A DNA stretch of 64,000 nt from Nostoc sp. FACHB-110. Its GTDB lineage: Bacteria; Cyanobacteriota; Cyanobacteriia; Cyanobacteriales; Nostocaceae. The translations under genes were made by a program, and so were the position numbers. Where the stretch lies: positions 1 to 64,000 of the forward strand of contig NZ_JACJRU010000016.1 of assembly GCF_014697425.1 (NCBI RefSeq). The letters run 5' to 3'. Shown here in pieces: positions 25,763 through 34,404 of the stretch. The notes below the pieces were generated by a model, which worked only from the letters and a program-made list of their open reading frames with translations, was not told the DNA's origin and ran no database searches. Each line of letters opens with the position of its first letter. The first letter of the stretch is position 1.

Positions 25763-26503
25763 ATGCCAGAAAGTCCTGGACTAGGAGAGCAGGCTCTCAA
25801 TAAAGCCGCAGAAATAGGAGTAACTAGCCAATTAGATGAAGTAGAAAATTTAGATATTGATATTCAAACTGACCCGCTCAAACTTGTTCAGGGACAAGTA
25901 GATTCAGTCAAAATTGCAGGCGAAGGTTTAGTCATACAGCAAGACCTCCGCATGGACAAAATTGAAATGCAGATGGGTAATGTGGCGATTAATCCTTTAA
26001 GTGTAGCTTTTGGCAAAATTGAGTTGACTAAACCTACACAAGCCAGTGCGAAAGTAGTTCTGACAGAAAGTGATATCAACCTCGCTTTTAATTCAGATTA
26101 TGTGCGATCGCAACTTCAACATCAGTCAGTACATATTAATGGCAAAACCACAAACATAGAACCTCAAGATATTGAATTTCGCTTATTAGAGAATCAGAAA
26201 ATCGGGCTAAATGCAGGTATTAAATTAAAGGAAACAGGTGAAACTCAACAAATTGCTTTTACAGCAATTCCGAAGGTAAATGCTAACGGACAATCTGTTT
26301 CTTTAGAGAATGTCGAATATGGCGAAGGTGAAGAAATATCGCCTGAGTTGACAAAAGCTTTAGTTGACCAAACCAGTGAAATTTTAAATCTCAGCAACTT
26401 CGATTTAGAAGGTATGAGCCTGCGAGTTAAACAACTAGAAGTAGCACCGGGAAAACTCACGCTGCAAGCAGAAGCGTATGTCGAACAAATTCCCTCTGCA
26501 TAA
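25763..26503 (+). CDS. DUF2993 (LmeA-like) protein
   Basis: A 246-residue protein of the DUF2993 family common in cyanobacteria and actinobacteria. Actinobacterial LmeA binds phospholipids and affects envelope glycolipids. Seen here are LDIQTDPLKLVQGQVDSVKIAGEGLVIQQDLRM and a regular beta-strand pattern with amphipathic repeats, consistent with a lipid-binding fold. There is no clear signal peptide. A CAGGAG ribosome site lies 13 bases before the ATG. It is followed by the DUF2231 gene after 17 bases, as the first gene of a plus-strand run. Confidence 0.75.
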   Translation: MPESPGLGEQALNKAAEIGVTSQLDEVENLDIDIQTDPLKLVQGQVDSVKIAGEGLVIQQDLRMDKIEMQMGNVAINPLSVAFGKIELTKPTQASAKVVLTESDINLAFNSDYVRSQLQHQSVHINGKTTNIEPQDIEFRLLENQKIGLNAGIKLKETGETQQIAFTAIPKVNANGQSVSLENVEYGEGEEISPELTKALVDQTSEILNLSNFDLEGMSLRVKQLEVAPGKLTLQAEAYVEQIPSA

Positions 26504-26520
26504 ACAGTAAATACTAAATC

Positions 26521-27081
26521 ATGGACACTATGGAAACTACAGAAACCACATCATCAGCTTCTACTCCTTTTCCAAATATTCCCCCAATTATTGAAAGTGA
26601 CGATAGAGAGTATCGTGATACAGGTGTACCTAGTACAGTAGCGATCGCCGGACACCCCTTACATCCTCTCAGCGTCATATTTCCCATAGCTTTTTTAGCC
26701 GCAGCCTTGGGTAGCGATTTTGGTTATTGGTTAACTCGTGATTTCTTCTGGGCGCGGGCTTCTATCTGGTTAATTGGACTTGGGCTGGGGGGTGGCTTAA
26801 TTGCAGCCGCTATTGGGATGAGCGACTTTTTGAGAATTGAGCGAGTCCGTAAGCGTAATGCTGGCTGGGTGCATCTCATTCTCAATGTTTCTATCCTAGT
26901 TTTAACCTTGGTAAACTTTCTCCTCCGTATAGGCGACGCTGATGCACGCATCTTACCTTGGGGATTATTAATATCTCTGGTAGTTGGTACACTAACTAGT
27001 GCTTCTGGCTGGTTTGGTGCAGAACTTTCCTATCGCCACAAAATTGGTGTAGTTGGGGCTGGCAGCAAAAGATATCCATAA
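26521..27081 (+). CDS. DUF2231-domain membrane protein
   Basis: A 186-residue protein with four hydrophobic segments. The DUF2231 signature is the IAGHPLHPLSVIFPIAFLAAALGSDFGYW region at about residues 42-70, followed by WLIGLGLGGGLIAAAIGMSDF and two more helices. The conserved His residues of GHPLHP suggest metal or haem contact, but function is unproven. The 40-residue N-terminus is polar and low in order. It is probably co-transcribed with the DUF2993 gene. Confidence 0.82.
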   Translation: MDTMETTETTSSASTPFPNIPPIIESDDREYRDTGVPSTVAIAGHPLHPLSVIFPIAFLAAALGSDFGYWLTRDFFWARASIWLIGLGLGGGLIAAAIGMSDFLRIERVRKRNAGWVHLILNVSILVLTLVNFLLRIGDADARILPWGLLISLVVGTLTSASGWFGAELSYRHKIGVVGAGSKRYP

Positions 27082-27141
27082 TTTTCTTGGATACTAGAGA
27101 CACCAAGGCTAAAATCTTGTTTAGTCTCCAGCTTTGAGAAA

Positions 27142-27558
27142 ATGCGCCACAACCGGAATTTCAAAATATTAATAGTCATGTCTTTGCTCATCGTCACTGC
27201 GATGGGCTTTTTGTTTAAATATTACCCTGGCCCAGGTCGGGCTTGGTTTAACGACTCCGGCGCGGCAATATTTTACGAAATATTTTGGTGTTTGTTTGGC
27301 TTTTGGTTTTTCAATAGTCGCCAAGTCTTAGTACAAATTCCTATTTGGGTTTTTGTCATTACTTGTATAGTAGAATTTCTCCAACTTTGGCATCCGCCAT
27401 TACTAGAAGCGATACGTGCCACATTAATCGGTAAATTACTATTAGGTACTACTTTTTCTTGGTGGGATTTTCTTTATTATGTAATAGGTAGTATTTTAGG
27501 TTGGTTGTGGCTACAAAAACTATGGGAAATAGGCAATGCAAAAAAGAGTCAAAGTTAA
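27142..27558 (+). CDS. DUF2809-domain membrane protein
   Basis: A small integral membrane protein of 138 residues with about four helices. Family features are the FKYYPGPGRAWFNDSGAAIFYEIFWC region, the FVITCIVEFLQLWHPPLLEAIR motif and LGTTFSWWDFLYYVIG. No enzymatic residue pattern is known to me. The stop overlaps the start of the DUF167 gene by 23 bases, so the two are translationally coupled. Confidence 0.82.
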   Translation: MRHNRNFKILIVMSLLIVTAMGFLFKYYPGPGRAWFNDSGAAIFYEIFWCLFGFWFFNSRQVLVQIPIWVFVITCIVEFLQLWHPPLLEAIRATLIGKLLLGTTFSWWDFLYYVIGSILGWLWLQKLWEIGNAKKSQS

Positions 27559-27760
27559 ACCTAATTCCAAACAACAAAAAATTACTGAAGAAGTTGATGG
27601 GAGTTTGATTGTCAATCTCAAATCGCCACCAGTAGATGGTAAAGCGAATGAAGAATTAATTAGACTATTGGCTGATAAATATGATGTACCAAAATCTTGT
27701 ATAACAATTAAATCAGGTTTAACTTCTCGACAAAAATTGGTTGAAATTGAGGATATCTAA
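27536..27760 (+). CDS. DUF167 (YggU-family) protein
   Basis: A 74-residue protein of the DUF167/YggU family, with KVKPNSKQQKITEEVDGSLI, the signature SPPVDGKANEELIRLLAD and IKSGLTSRQKLVEI. The fold is a small alpha/beta domain; the function is not established. It overlaps the DUF2809 gene by 23 bases. The start at 27536 gives the standard family length. Confidence 0.88.
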   Translation: MQKRVKVKPNSKQQKITEEVDGSLIVNLKSPPVDGKANEELIRLLADKYDVPKSCITIKSGLTSRQKLVEIEDI

Positions 27761-27958
27761 TATTTATTCTTGGCTCTGTTGAATCTCCATCAAGAATCTC
27801 ATTTCTATAAACCTTCAACTAAATGAACCTACCTAATGTTTTTGTGTATTTTAAGTTACATAACATATACTAGAGGTGTGGCTTTAAGTAATGGTATTAT
27901 TGAAAACAATTATACTTGGTAACATCAAAAACCTTTGTAATTAAATACTTTATCAATT

Positions 27959-30379
27959 ATGGTTATAGGTAAAATTGATTGGTTTGGTGGAATCAATAAT
28001 AAAAATCAGAAAGTTAATAACTACGGATTTATAATTCCTATTGAAAATAATAATTCTGAAGAAGGTATTTATGTGCATCGAGATGATGTACCGCAAGATT
28101 TGCAAGAACTAATTGAAGGAAGTAAAGGAAAAGGAGTTTATGTTCAATTTGATATTGATACAGAACGTCAGCGAGCCATTAACGTTGAGTTAAAAACTTG
28201 TATTGGTATTGTTGATACTGTTAAAAAAGGACGCGGATATATTAAATGTGAAGGATATTCTGATATAAATTTTATATCTAATGAAGTTATAAATTTAGGA
28301 GATATTGTTTATTTTGGAATTCGCCACAATTACAAATATAAGGATTTAAATACTATTAATCTACAAAAAGTAGATAACAAAACCACTGATATTAATATTA
28401 TAAATCAATGTATTGATAGTAATAACTACAATGTTTTTAAGATTTTTTTAGGTCAATATATTCATAATCTTTCAAATGAAGAGTCGGTTAAATTAATAAT
28501 AAATAAAATAAATCTCATAAATAAATACCAAAAAAAAGAATTATTGGGTATATATTTGAAAGAAGTACCCAATATGATTGTTTCTTCTTCTGCATTTAGG
28601 AATCTTCTTAGCTTATATGATTTAGAATCATATAGCAGCTATATCAATAAATATCTTGATATAGTAGATTCTTCGTTAAAGCAAGAACTATTAAATGAAG
28701 TTTTAATAAAATTAGAAGAATCTAATAGTTCAGAACGTAAAATTTATTGGAGCCAAATTAAATATCTCCAAGAAAAATTAAAATATAAAGATTTTCTATG
28801 GAATCTTGCTCCGATTGAATATCAAAAACAGTATATAAAAAATCAATATAAAGTTTTTTTTGATCTAGTCTCTCAGTTCAACGATTCTGACTATCCTTAT
28901 AGTGAAGCTATCACTTCAACTTGGCATAAGTTATATAATTTAGATAAAACAGATAAGAAATTAATACGAGAATGGAATCCTACTTGTGATTCATTTAAGG
29001 AAGCTCAAATGATTTCTGCTCGCGGTGCAGAGAAGTTAGTCATCCAATATTTTAAATCCTTAAATTTTGCAACAGAAGATATTTCTATTCATCAAATTAC
29101 ACAAGAAAGCCAATATTGGCGAAAAGCAGATATTCGATTAAATTCAAAATACTTAATTGATGTCAAGAATACTCGCAATTCCGTTAACTCTGAACTATAT
29201 TCTGAATTTTGTGTTCCTGCTTTTAAAATAGAGCGCGGTTTTGATGTGATAATAGTTGGTGTTTTATCTCCTTATCTTCAAATACAATACATGATAGGAG
29301 ACCAAACACCTCGTTTTTCTGTTGAGTCTCCTAAAGTTTTGGGCGAATTTAATAAAAGAAAATTAGAAAATTTAGAAAATGTTTTTAGCGATAACTTTTT
29401 TAGTATTGATGTGTCTAGAGATTTTGATCCTAAAAGATATTTACCACCTTGGGTATTTGATTATAATCAACGTTTCTATATTCAACAGCATGAAATAGCA
29501 AAAAAGTTTCGAGCATTGCAAAAAGAGCATATTCCGGACTGGGAATATATATCATTGGTAGACGATGAAAATCCTCTGCCTTTGTTCATAACTGCTAGAC
29601 GCAAGTTACCACAGAAATGGCTTGCTGATTTTCCTAAATGGCAAGCTAGTTTTATAAATTTATTAACGGAAATACCTGTAGATTACCTTTCGCTACCATA
29701 TCTATTTCTTGCATTGCTAAAACATTTTTTATCTATGCTAGCTTACAAAAGTAATGATTTTACTCCTGAAGTTTATAAAAAAATATTGTATCCTTTAAAA
29801 ATTTATGACCCTTTGCATATAATAGACAGTCTTATTGATACTTTAGACATCCTGTGGAAACATCGAAACAAAGCAAGATTGTCTGAGTTTAAAATTTTTA
29901 AGTTTAATGGTAGAGGATTACTACAAGCCAAACGGTCAGAATCAGAAAGATTGTTAACGACTATTTTAGCTTATTGCGGTGGATGGGTAGAGGGGAAAGG
30001 AAAATGTGGATTTTCTCCTCTTGTTATTGGTCTACATAAAAATTGTTCAAGATGTGGTCGCCTGATTTGCCCTAAAGATGACTGTTACTATTGCAGTGAT
30101 AAATGCTTTTCTGAACTTGAGAAAAAACGCAATCAAAAATTATATCTAGAAGATGATGATTTAGAAGATGATGATTTAGATGATTTAGAAGATAATGATT
30201 TAGAAGATGATGATTTAGATGATTTAGAAGATGATGATTTAGAAGATGATGATTTAGATGATTTAGAAGATGATGATTTAGAAGATGATGATTTAGAAGA
30301 TGATGATTTAGAAGATGATGATTTAGATGATTTAGAAGATAATGATTTAGATGATTTAGAAGATGATGATTTAGACTAA
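27959..30379 (+). CDS. novel multidomain protein: cold-shock-like + PD-(D/E)XK-like + zinc-finger-like + acidic repeat tail
   Basis: The protein has 806 residues. Residues 1-75 look like a cold-shock domain (IGKIDWFGG, YGFIIPIE, GIYVHRDDV, GVYVQFDID). Residues 80-140 may be a second, degenerate one (CIGIVDTVKKGRGYIKCEG). Residues 150-330 are helical. Around 358-403, Glu358, Asp391 and the pair Asp401-x-Lys403 (YLIDVKNT) fit a PD-(D/E)XK nuclease core. Six cysteines at 696, 699, 704, 709, 712 and 716 look zinc-binding. From about residue 730 the tail is almost only Asp, Glu and Leu. Base content is far more AT-rich than neighbours, and no partner gene is adjacent, which suggests acquisition. 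A defence or RNA-processing role is possible but only inferred; I recognise no characterised family. Confidence 0.72.
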   Translation: MVIGKIDWFGGINNKNQKVNNYGFIIPIENNNSEEGIYVHRDDVPQDLQELIEGSKGKGVYVQFDIDTERQRAINVELKTCIGIVDTVKKGRGYIKCEGYSDINFISNEVINLGDIVYFGIRHNYKYKDLNTINLQKVDNKTTDINIINQCIDSNNYNVFKIFLGQYIHNLSNEESVKLIINKINLINKYQKKELLGIYLKEVPNMIVSSSAFRNLLSLYDLESYSSYINKYLDIVDSSLKQELLNEVLIKLEESNSSERKIYWSQIKYLQEKLKYKDFLWNLAPIEYQKQYIKNQYKVFFDLVSQFNDSDYPYSEAITSTWHKLYNLDKTDKKLIREWNPTCDSFKEAQMISARGAEKLVIQYFKSLNFATEDISIHQITQESQYWRKADIRLNSKYLIDVKNTRNSVNSELYSEFCVPAFKIERGFDVIIVGVLSPYLQIQYMIGDQTPRFSVESPKVLGEFNKRKLENLENVFSDNFFSIDVSRDFDPKRYLPPWVFDYNQRFYIQQHEIAKKFRALQKEHIPDWEYISLVDDENPLPLFITARRKLPQKWLADFPKWQASFINLLTEIPVDYLSLPYLFLALLKHFLSMLAYKSNDFTPEVYKKILYPLKIYDPLHIIDSLIDTLDILWKHRNKARLSEFKIFKFNGRGLLQAKRSESERLLTTILAYCGGWVEGKGKCGFSPLVIGLHKNCSRCGRLICPKDDCYYCSDKCFSELEKKRNQKLYLEDDDLEDDDLDDLEDNDLEDDDLDDLEDDDLEDDDLDDLEDDDLEDDDLEDDDLEDDDLDDLEDNDLDDLEDDDLD
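30151..30378 (+). repeat. coding tandem repeat of GATGATTTAGAA-type units
   Basis: About 228 bases built of 12- and 15-base units encoding DDLE and DDDLE variants, at the 3' end of the novel gene. Near-perfect DNA repetition means slippage could change tail length without a frameshift, because units are multiples of three. The opposite strand shows an open His/Asn/Leu-rich frame that is only a shadow of it. Confidence 0.9.
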
Positions 30380-30731
30380 TATTTGGGAAAAATTTTAACA
30401 AGACGCGAATTATAGGGTTATCGCCATCAAAACACCTATACTAATGATGTACGAATCAACTTTGTCAATAAATATATAGCAATCCTATTTGATTCTTAAA
30501 GTACTGCTTGAGGCAAGGAGTAGGGAGTAAATTTGTTTGTAATTTATTTAGGATTGCTATATCCCCAACTTTTTTAAGAAGTCAGGGATTTGAAGTTATC
30601 AATTTTTACAAATCAAATAAAATTACTATATCTGGTCATCAGATATGTTAGTTAGTGCATTAACGCCTTATAAAGGCATATCATATAAAACGTTCATGCT
30701 TTTTACTGATTACTGTTTACTGCTAGATTTA
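30380..30731. other. intergenic region containing an 89-base element
   Basis: Gap between the novel gene and the convergent GST gene. Its main content is the MITE-like unit at 30474-30562. The rest is AT-rich with no recognisable gene. No clear U-tract terminator was found for either neighbour. Confidence 0.4.
30474..30562. repeat. 89-bp MITE-like unit with 14-bp inverted ends
   Basis: ATATAGCAATCCTA at 30474-30487 is the perfect reverse complement of TAGGATTGCTATAT at 30549-30562. The interior is AT-rich and non-coding. Only one copy was recognised in this window. The form suits a non-autonomous element or a dispersed palindromic repeat. Confidence 0.65.
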
Positions 30732-31364
30732 TTATTCTGCATCTTGGGGAATCGGCTCTTGGCTAATATTTATATACCCTGGTTGAGCTTTGATGCGTTC
30801 TATCCATTTTTGGATAGCCGGAAACTTGGATAAATCAAAACCACCTTCATCGGCTACATGGGTATAAGCGAACAAAGCAATATCAGCAATAGTATAGCGA
30901 TCGCCTACAAAATATAATCTAGATTGTAGATGCTCTTCCATTACTTTTAGGGCAGCATAACCTGGTTCCCGCTTTTGCGCTAAAGCAGTATGATATTCTT
31001 CTGCCTTGCCTAAAATAGACATCCAAAATCTGGATGTAGCAATATAAGGTTCATGGCTATATTGTTCAAAAAATAACCATTGAAAAACCTGCGCTTTTAA
31101 CAAGCGATCGTAAGGCAAGAATTCTGTGTATTCACTGAGATAGATTAATATAGCATTTGATTCGCTTAAGTATTTACCTGGCTCAACTTCTAAAACAGGT
31201 ATCTTCCCATTAGGATTTTTACTTAAGAATTCTGCTGTCCTACTTTCTCCCTTTAAGATATTCACCTCGATTCTTTCATAGGGAATACCCATTTGTGATA
31301 ATAAAAGACGTATCTTATAACCGTTGCCAGAGGGTAAAAAATCGTACAAACGTAGCGTTTCCAT
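30732..31364 (-). CDS. glutathione S-transferase family protein
   Basis: Soluble GST of 210 residues. The N-terminal thioredoxin-like domain has LYDFLPSGNGYKIRLLLSQM with a likely catalytic Ser, then NPNGKIPVLE with the cis-Pro and YLSESNAIL with the glutathione gamma-glutamyl contact. The C-terminal helical domain carries YTIADIALFAYTHVADEGGF with the N-capping motif. It resembles the bacterial Ser-type GST groups. The substrate is unknown. Confidence 0.9.
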   Translation of the reverse strand: METLRLYDFLPSGNGYKIRLLLSQMGIPYERIEVNILKGESRTAEFLSKNPNGKIPVLEVEPGKYLSESNAILIYLSEYTEFLPYDRLLKAQVFQWLFFEQYSHEPYIATSRFWMSILGKAEEYHTALAQKREPGYAALKVMEEHLQSRLYFVGDRYTIADIALFAYTHVADEGGFDLSKFPAIQKWIERIKAQPGYINISQEPIPQDAE

Positions 31365-31576
31365 GCCAAAAATGTGATGAAGAGTGGTAAAAGAAATGAG
31401 GCTCTAAAATACAATATCTTACTAAAATATTCCCTCAAAACAGGATAATTATTCACCTTTGAGCCATCTTCATACAAACTAGATTTATCTGAAAAAATAA
31501 AAAACAAAACATTAATTACTTCTAGTATTTATGCAGTTGAAATGTTTAATTTAATTCCCAGGGGTAGATAAAAAAT

Positions 31577-32257
31577 ATGTGTGGAAGATACACTTTAAAT
31601 CAGTCAGCAGCTGCCATAGCTCAAGCTTTCCATCTCCAAGAGATTCCTGATGTAGCTGCACAATATAACATTGCACCTACACAAATAGTGCCAACAGTGC
31701 TACAAAACCCCACCAGTCAGCAATATGAATTTCAGCCTTTACACTGGGGCTTGATTCCTAGTTGGGCCAAAGATGCAAAAATGGGAGTAAAGCTAATTAA
31801 CGCCAGAGCCGAAACAGTTGCAGAAAAACCTGCTTTTCGAGCATCATTCAAACGCCGACGCTGTTTAGTCATAGCTGATGGCTTTTATGAGTGGCAAAAG
31901 CAACAAACTAAAAAGCAACCCTTTTATTTTCGGCTTCAAGATGGTCAACCCTTTGGCTTTGCTGGGTTGTGGGATATCTGGCACTCACCGCAAGGAGAAG
32001 AAATCGCCTCCTGTACAATTTTGACAACAACAGCTAACGAATTGCTAGAACCAATCCATGAGCGTATGCCAGTAATTCTAGCTCCTGAAGATTACGATTT
32101 GTGGCTAGATACTCAAGTGCAAACCCCAGAAAAACTTCAGCCACTATTAGATCCTTACCCTGCTGAAGCAATGACAGCCTACCCCGTGAGTAATTTGGTC
32201 AACAAGCCCCAACATAACAGTCCAGAATGTATTGTCCCCCTAAATCAGTTAAATTAA
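31577..32257 (+). CDS. SOS-response-associated peptidase (SRAP/HMCES family)
   Basis: SRAP-domain protein of 226 residues, known to form a stable crosslink to abasic sites in single-stranded DNA and shield them. The start MCGRYTL leaves Cys2 at the N-terminus after Met removal, as needed for the thiazolidine link. Other key residues are Asn in INARAETV, Glu in DGFYEWQK and His in HERMPVI. The WGLIPSWAKD motif is also typical. The E. coli relative is YedK. No LexA box was confirmed upstream. Confidence 0.93.
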   Translation: MCGRYTLNQSAAAIAQAFHLQEIPDVAAQYNIAPTQIVPTVLQNPTSQQYEFQPLHWGLIPSWAKDAKMGVKLINARAETVAEKPAFRASFKRRRCLVIADGFYEWQKQQTKKQPFYFRLQDGQPFGFAGLWDIWHSPQGEEIASCTILTTTANELLEPIHERMPVILAPEDYDLWLDTQVQTPEKLQPLLDPYPAEAMTAYPVSNLVNKPQHNSPECIVPLNQLN

Positions 32258-32363
32258 CTATTGAGTGCTGCGTTGGAAGTGCTAAGTCAGCACCCAACTA
32301 AAAAACGCTGTATTTCCCGCGAGCGTCTTTCGAGCTAGTAGCTGTACAACCCTAGAGGCAGTT

Positions 32364-32885
32364 ATGCCAAGAACACAAAAAAACGATAACTTTATTGACA
32401 AATCTTTTACAGTGATGGCGGATATCATTCTGAAGATTCTGCCAACTAACAAAAAAGCTAAAGAAGCATTTGTTTATTACCGAGATGGAATGTCGGCACA
32501 AGCAGAAGGGGAATATGCCGAAGCATTGGAATATTATGAAGAAGCCCTAACCCTAGAAGAAGACCCCAACGATCGCAGTTATATTTTCTACAATATGGGG
32601 CTAATTTACGCCAGTAATGGTGATCATCAGAAAGCTTTAGAACTTTATCACAAAGCAATTGAAATCAACCCACGCATCCCCCAAGCTTTGAATAATATCG
32701 CCGTGATTTATCATTACCAAGGCGAAAAAGCCAAAGAAGCTGGGGATCATGACGGTGGTGAAGCCTTGTTTGACCAAGCCGCAGACTACTGGATTAGAGC
32801 AATTCGTATGGCTCCGAATAACTACATTGAAGCTCAAAACTGGCTCAAAACCACAGGGCGGATGCAAATTGACGTATTCTTTTAG
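32364..32885 (+). CDS. ycf3: photosystem I assembly protein Ycf3
   Basis: TPR protein of 173 residues needed for photosystem I assembly at the thylakoid, named from its chloroplast relative. The N-terminus MPRTQKNDNFIDKSFTVMAD is characteristic. Three TPRs follow (AFVYYRDGMSAQAEGEYAEA, YIFYNMGLIYASNGDHQKAL, PQALNNIAVIYHYQGEKAKE), and the end reads AIRMAPNNYIEAQNWLKTTGR. No intron or damage is visible. It lies upstream of gatC on the same strand, with repeats between. Confidence 0.96.
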   Translation: MPRTQKNDNFIDKSFTVMADIILKILPTNKKAKEAFVYYRDGMSAQAEGEYAEALEYYEEALTLEEDPNDRSYIFYNMGLIYASNGDHQKALELYHKAIEINPRIPQALNNIAVIYHYQGEKAKEAGDHDGGEALFDQAADYWIRAIRMAPNNYIEAQNWLKTTGRMQIDVFF

Positions 32886-32939
32886 TCAATAGTGAGCCAG
32901 TACGTAGGGAAGTTAGCAACGTAGGAACTTCAACCAAGG

Positions 32940-33020
32940 GGTCAAAAGTCAATAGTTAATTGCTAATAATATAACAACGAGCAAAAACAAGAGACTTTTG
33001 ACCTTTGACTTTTGACTTTT
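32940..33020. repeat. hairpin plus GACTTTT heptamer array
   Basis: GGTCAAAAGTC at 32940-32950 pairs with GACTTTTGACC at 32993-33003. The right arm continues as heptamers GACTTTT at 32993-33020 with one variant (GACCTTT). It is an STRR-type array and may serve as a 3' structure for ycf3. It ends 16 bases before the gatC start. Confidence 0.7.
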
Positions 33021-33036
33021 GATTTATAACTAAACC

Positions 33037-33330
33037 ATGATTGACCGCGACCAAGTTCATAAAGTAGCCCTTCTTGCTCGGTTGGAATTGACACCAGAAG
33101 AAGAAGAGCAATTTACCACCCAGCTAGGCAACATTTTAGATTATGTGGAACAGCTGAGTGAATTAGATGTTAGTGATGTGCCACCAACTACACGAGCAAT
33201 TGATGTAAGCAATGTGACACGTGAGGATGAGTTACAACCTTATCCTGAGCGAGATGCTATTCTCAGCAGTGCGCCGGAACAAGAAGGGGAATTTTTCAAA
33301 GTCCCCAAAATCCTGAATAGCGAAGAGTAG
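33037..33330 (+). CDS. gatC: Asp/Glu-tRNA(Asn/Gln) amidotransferase subunit C
   Basis: Small subunit (97 residues) of the GatCAB complex, which converts Glu-tRNA(Gln), and in some species Asp-tRNA(Asn), to the amidated forms. Family motifs are VHKVALLARLELTPEEEEQF, LGNILDYVEQLSELD and the C-terminal EGEFFKVPKI. gatA and gatB are not in the window, which is common in cyanobacteria, where they are scattered. Confidence 0.94.
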   Translation: MIDRDQVHKVALLARLELTPEEEEQFTTQLGNILDYVEQLSELDVSDVPPTTRAIDVSNVTREDELQPYPERDAILSSAPEQEGEFFKVPKILNSEE

Positions 33331-33332
33331 AA

Positions 33333-33360
33333 AAGTATGAAGTATGAAGTATGAAGTGTG
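33333..33360. repeat. STRR heptamer array (AAGTATG)
   Basis: Three perfect AAGTATG heptamers and one variant AAGTGTG follow directly on the gatC stop. AAGTATG is the reverse complement of the CATACTT unit found next to cobH, so both arrays belong to one STRR class. More diverged TTCAGACTT/CTTCATACTT pieces continue to about 33392. Confidence 0.85.
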
Positions 33361-33400
33361 AAAAATAAGTTTCAGACTTCAGCCTTCATACTTAATAACT

Positions 33401-34021
33401 TTAAGGATTATATTTGCGGCATTCGGGCGCATTGGGATTTTCCCGACAGTATTCTTCAAAGGAACCTTTAGCGGAAACCATACCTTCAGCTTTTTGATGG
33501 GCGGCTTCTGCTTGTAATTCTTCCACTTCATCCCAAGCAGCAGCACAGGCTTTAGAATAAGCTCCATGCTGAGTACAAATAGCACGGGCGGCTTCAACGG
33601 CTTTTTGAATTTTTTCCTCTAACCTCGGTGCGGTTGGGGCTTCGACAAAATTACTTTTGGTCAAAATATCAGTAATTGAGATAATGCCTAACAGCTTACC
33701 TTGAATGACTGGCGCTCTGCGGATACCTGTGTTGGCGAATAACCGCGCTACATATTCCACACTCAATTCAGGATTGACAACAATACAGGGTTTACTCATA
33801 ATTTCATAAACCCGCACTTGCTTGGGATCTTTACCGTAAGCTATTACCTTATAGACAATATCTGTTTCGCTAACCATACCATAGGCATCATTCTCATAGC
33901 GACGATCCACAACCAAGGCACGCAAGTTTTTTTCCTTCAGCAGCCGAACTGCTTGGGCCACAGTTGCTGAACCGCGAATGGTAATCACATCCTTGGTCAT
34001 GATATCTTCAGCTTTCATCAT
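33401..34021 (-). CDS. CBS-CP12 fusion protein
   Basis: A 206-residue protein. Two CBS domains (about residues 1-130) bind adenine nucleotides in this family. The C-terminal 70 residues are a CP12 module: the first Cys pair in ICTQHGAYSKAC, the core AWDEVEELQAE, and a second Cys pair in YCRENPNAPEC. CP12 binds GAPDH and phosphoribulokinase and shuts off the Calvin cycle in the dark. Such fusions are known from cyanobacteria and may couple energy status to that switch. All four Cys and the AWDxVEEL motif are intact. Confidence 0.93.
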   Translation of the reverse strand: MMKAEDIMTKDVITIRGSATVAQAVRLLKEKNLRALVVDRRYENDAYGMVSETDIVYKVIAYGKDPKQVRVYEIMSKPCIVVNPELSVEYVARLFANTGIRRAPVIQGKLLGIISITDILTKSNFVEAPTAPRLEEKIQKAVEAARAICTQHGAYSKACAAAWDEVEELQAEAAHQKAEGMVSAKGSFEEYCRENPNAPECRKYNP

Positions 34022-34404
34022 TGCTGTAGTCTCCTGGTGAATAGCAGGGCTGAAGGGGCGGAAACAGAAGCGGTAGAAGTTCCCTACGCCCCATTTCCTA
34101 TTCCCTATTTCCTAATTCGCTACAACAATAAGTTAGAGCAGGTTTCAATTTGTGATGTTATCGAAAGTGACCGAAGCTAAAATATCAGCATAATCATGTT
34201 GAAATATCAAGTGCGCAGCACTAAGTATGAAATTTTCTATTTTATACTTCATGTTTCACCGTAATCAGGCTAGGATGATCGCAATACTATCTAAACTGCG
34301 GCTAAAACACTTGGTAATAGTCAAGCTAAAGCACTACATAACTTGTGCTTGCTGTAAGTTTGCTCTCAGGGAAACTATCTACTAGTAAATTTTGTGACTT
34401 AGCT
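34022..34404. other. intergenic region between divergent genes
   Basis: About 380 bases separating the CBS-CP12 start from the membrane protein start. Contains AT-rich sequence and short repeat pieces such as TTCCCTATTTCC runs near 34100. Promoters for both genes should lie here, but no clear box could be assigned. No gene seen. Confidence 0.4.

Noticed and set aside
30072..30401. 109-residue His/Asn/Leu-rich minus-strand open frame
   Set aside because: It is only the complement of the acidic repeat tail of the 27959 gene; the composition follows from the DNA repeat.
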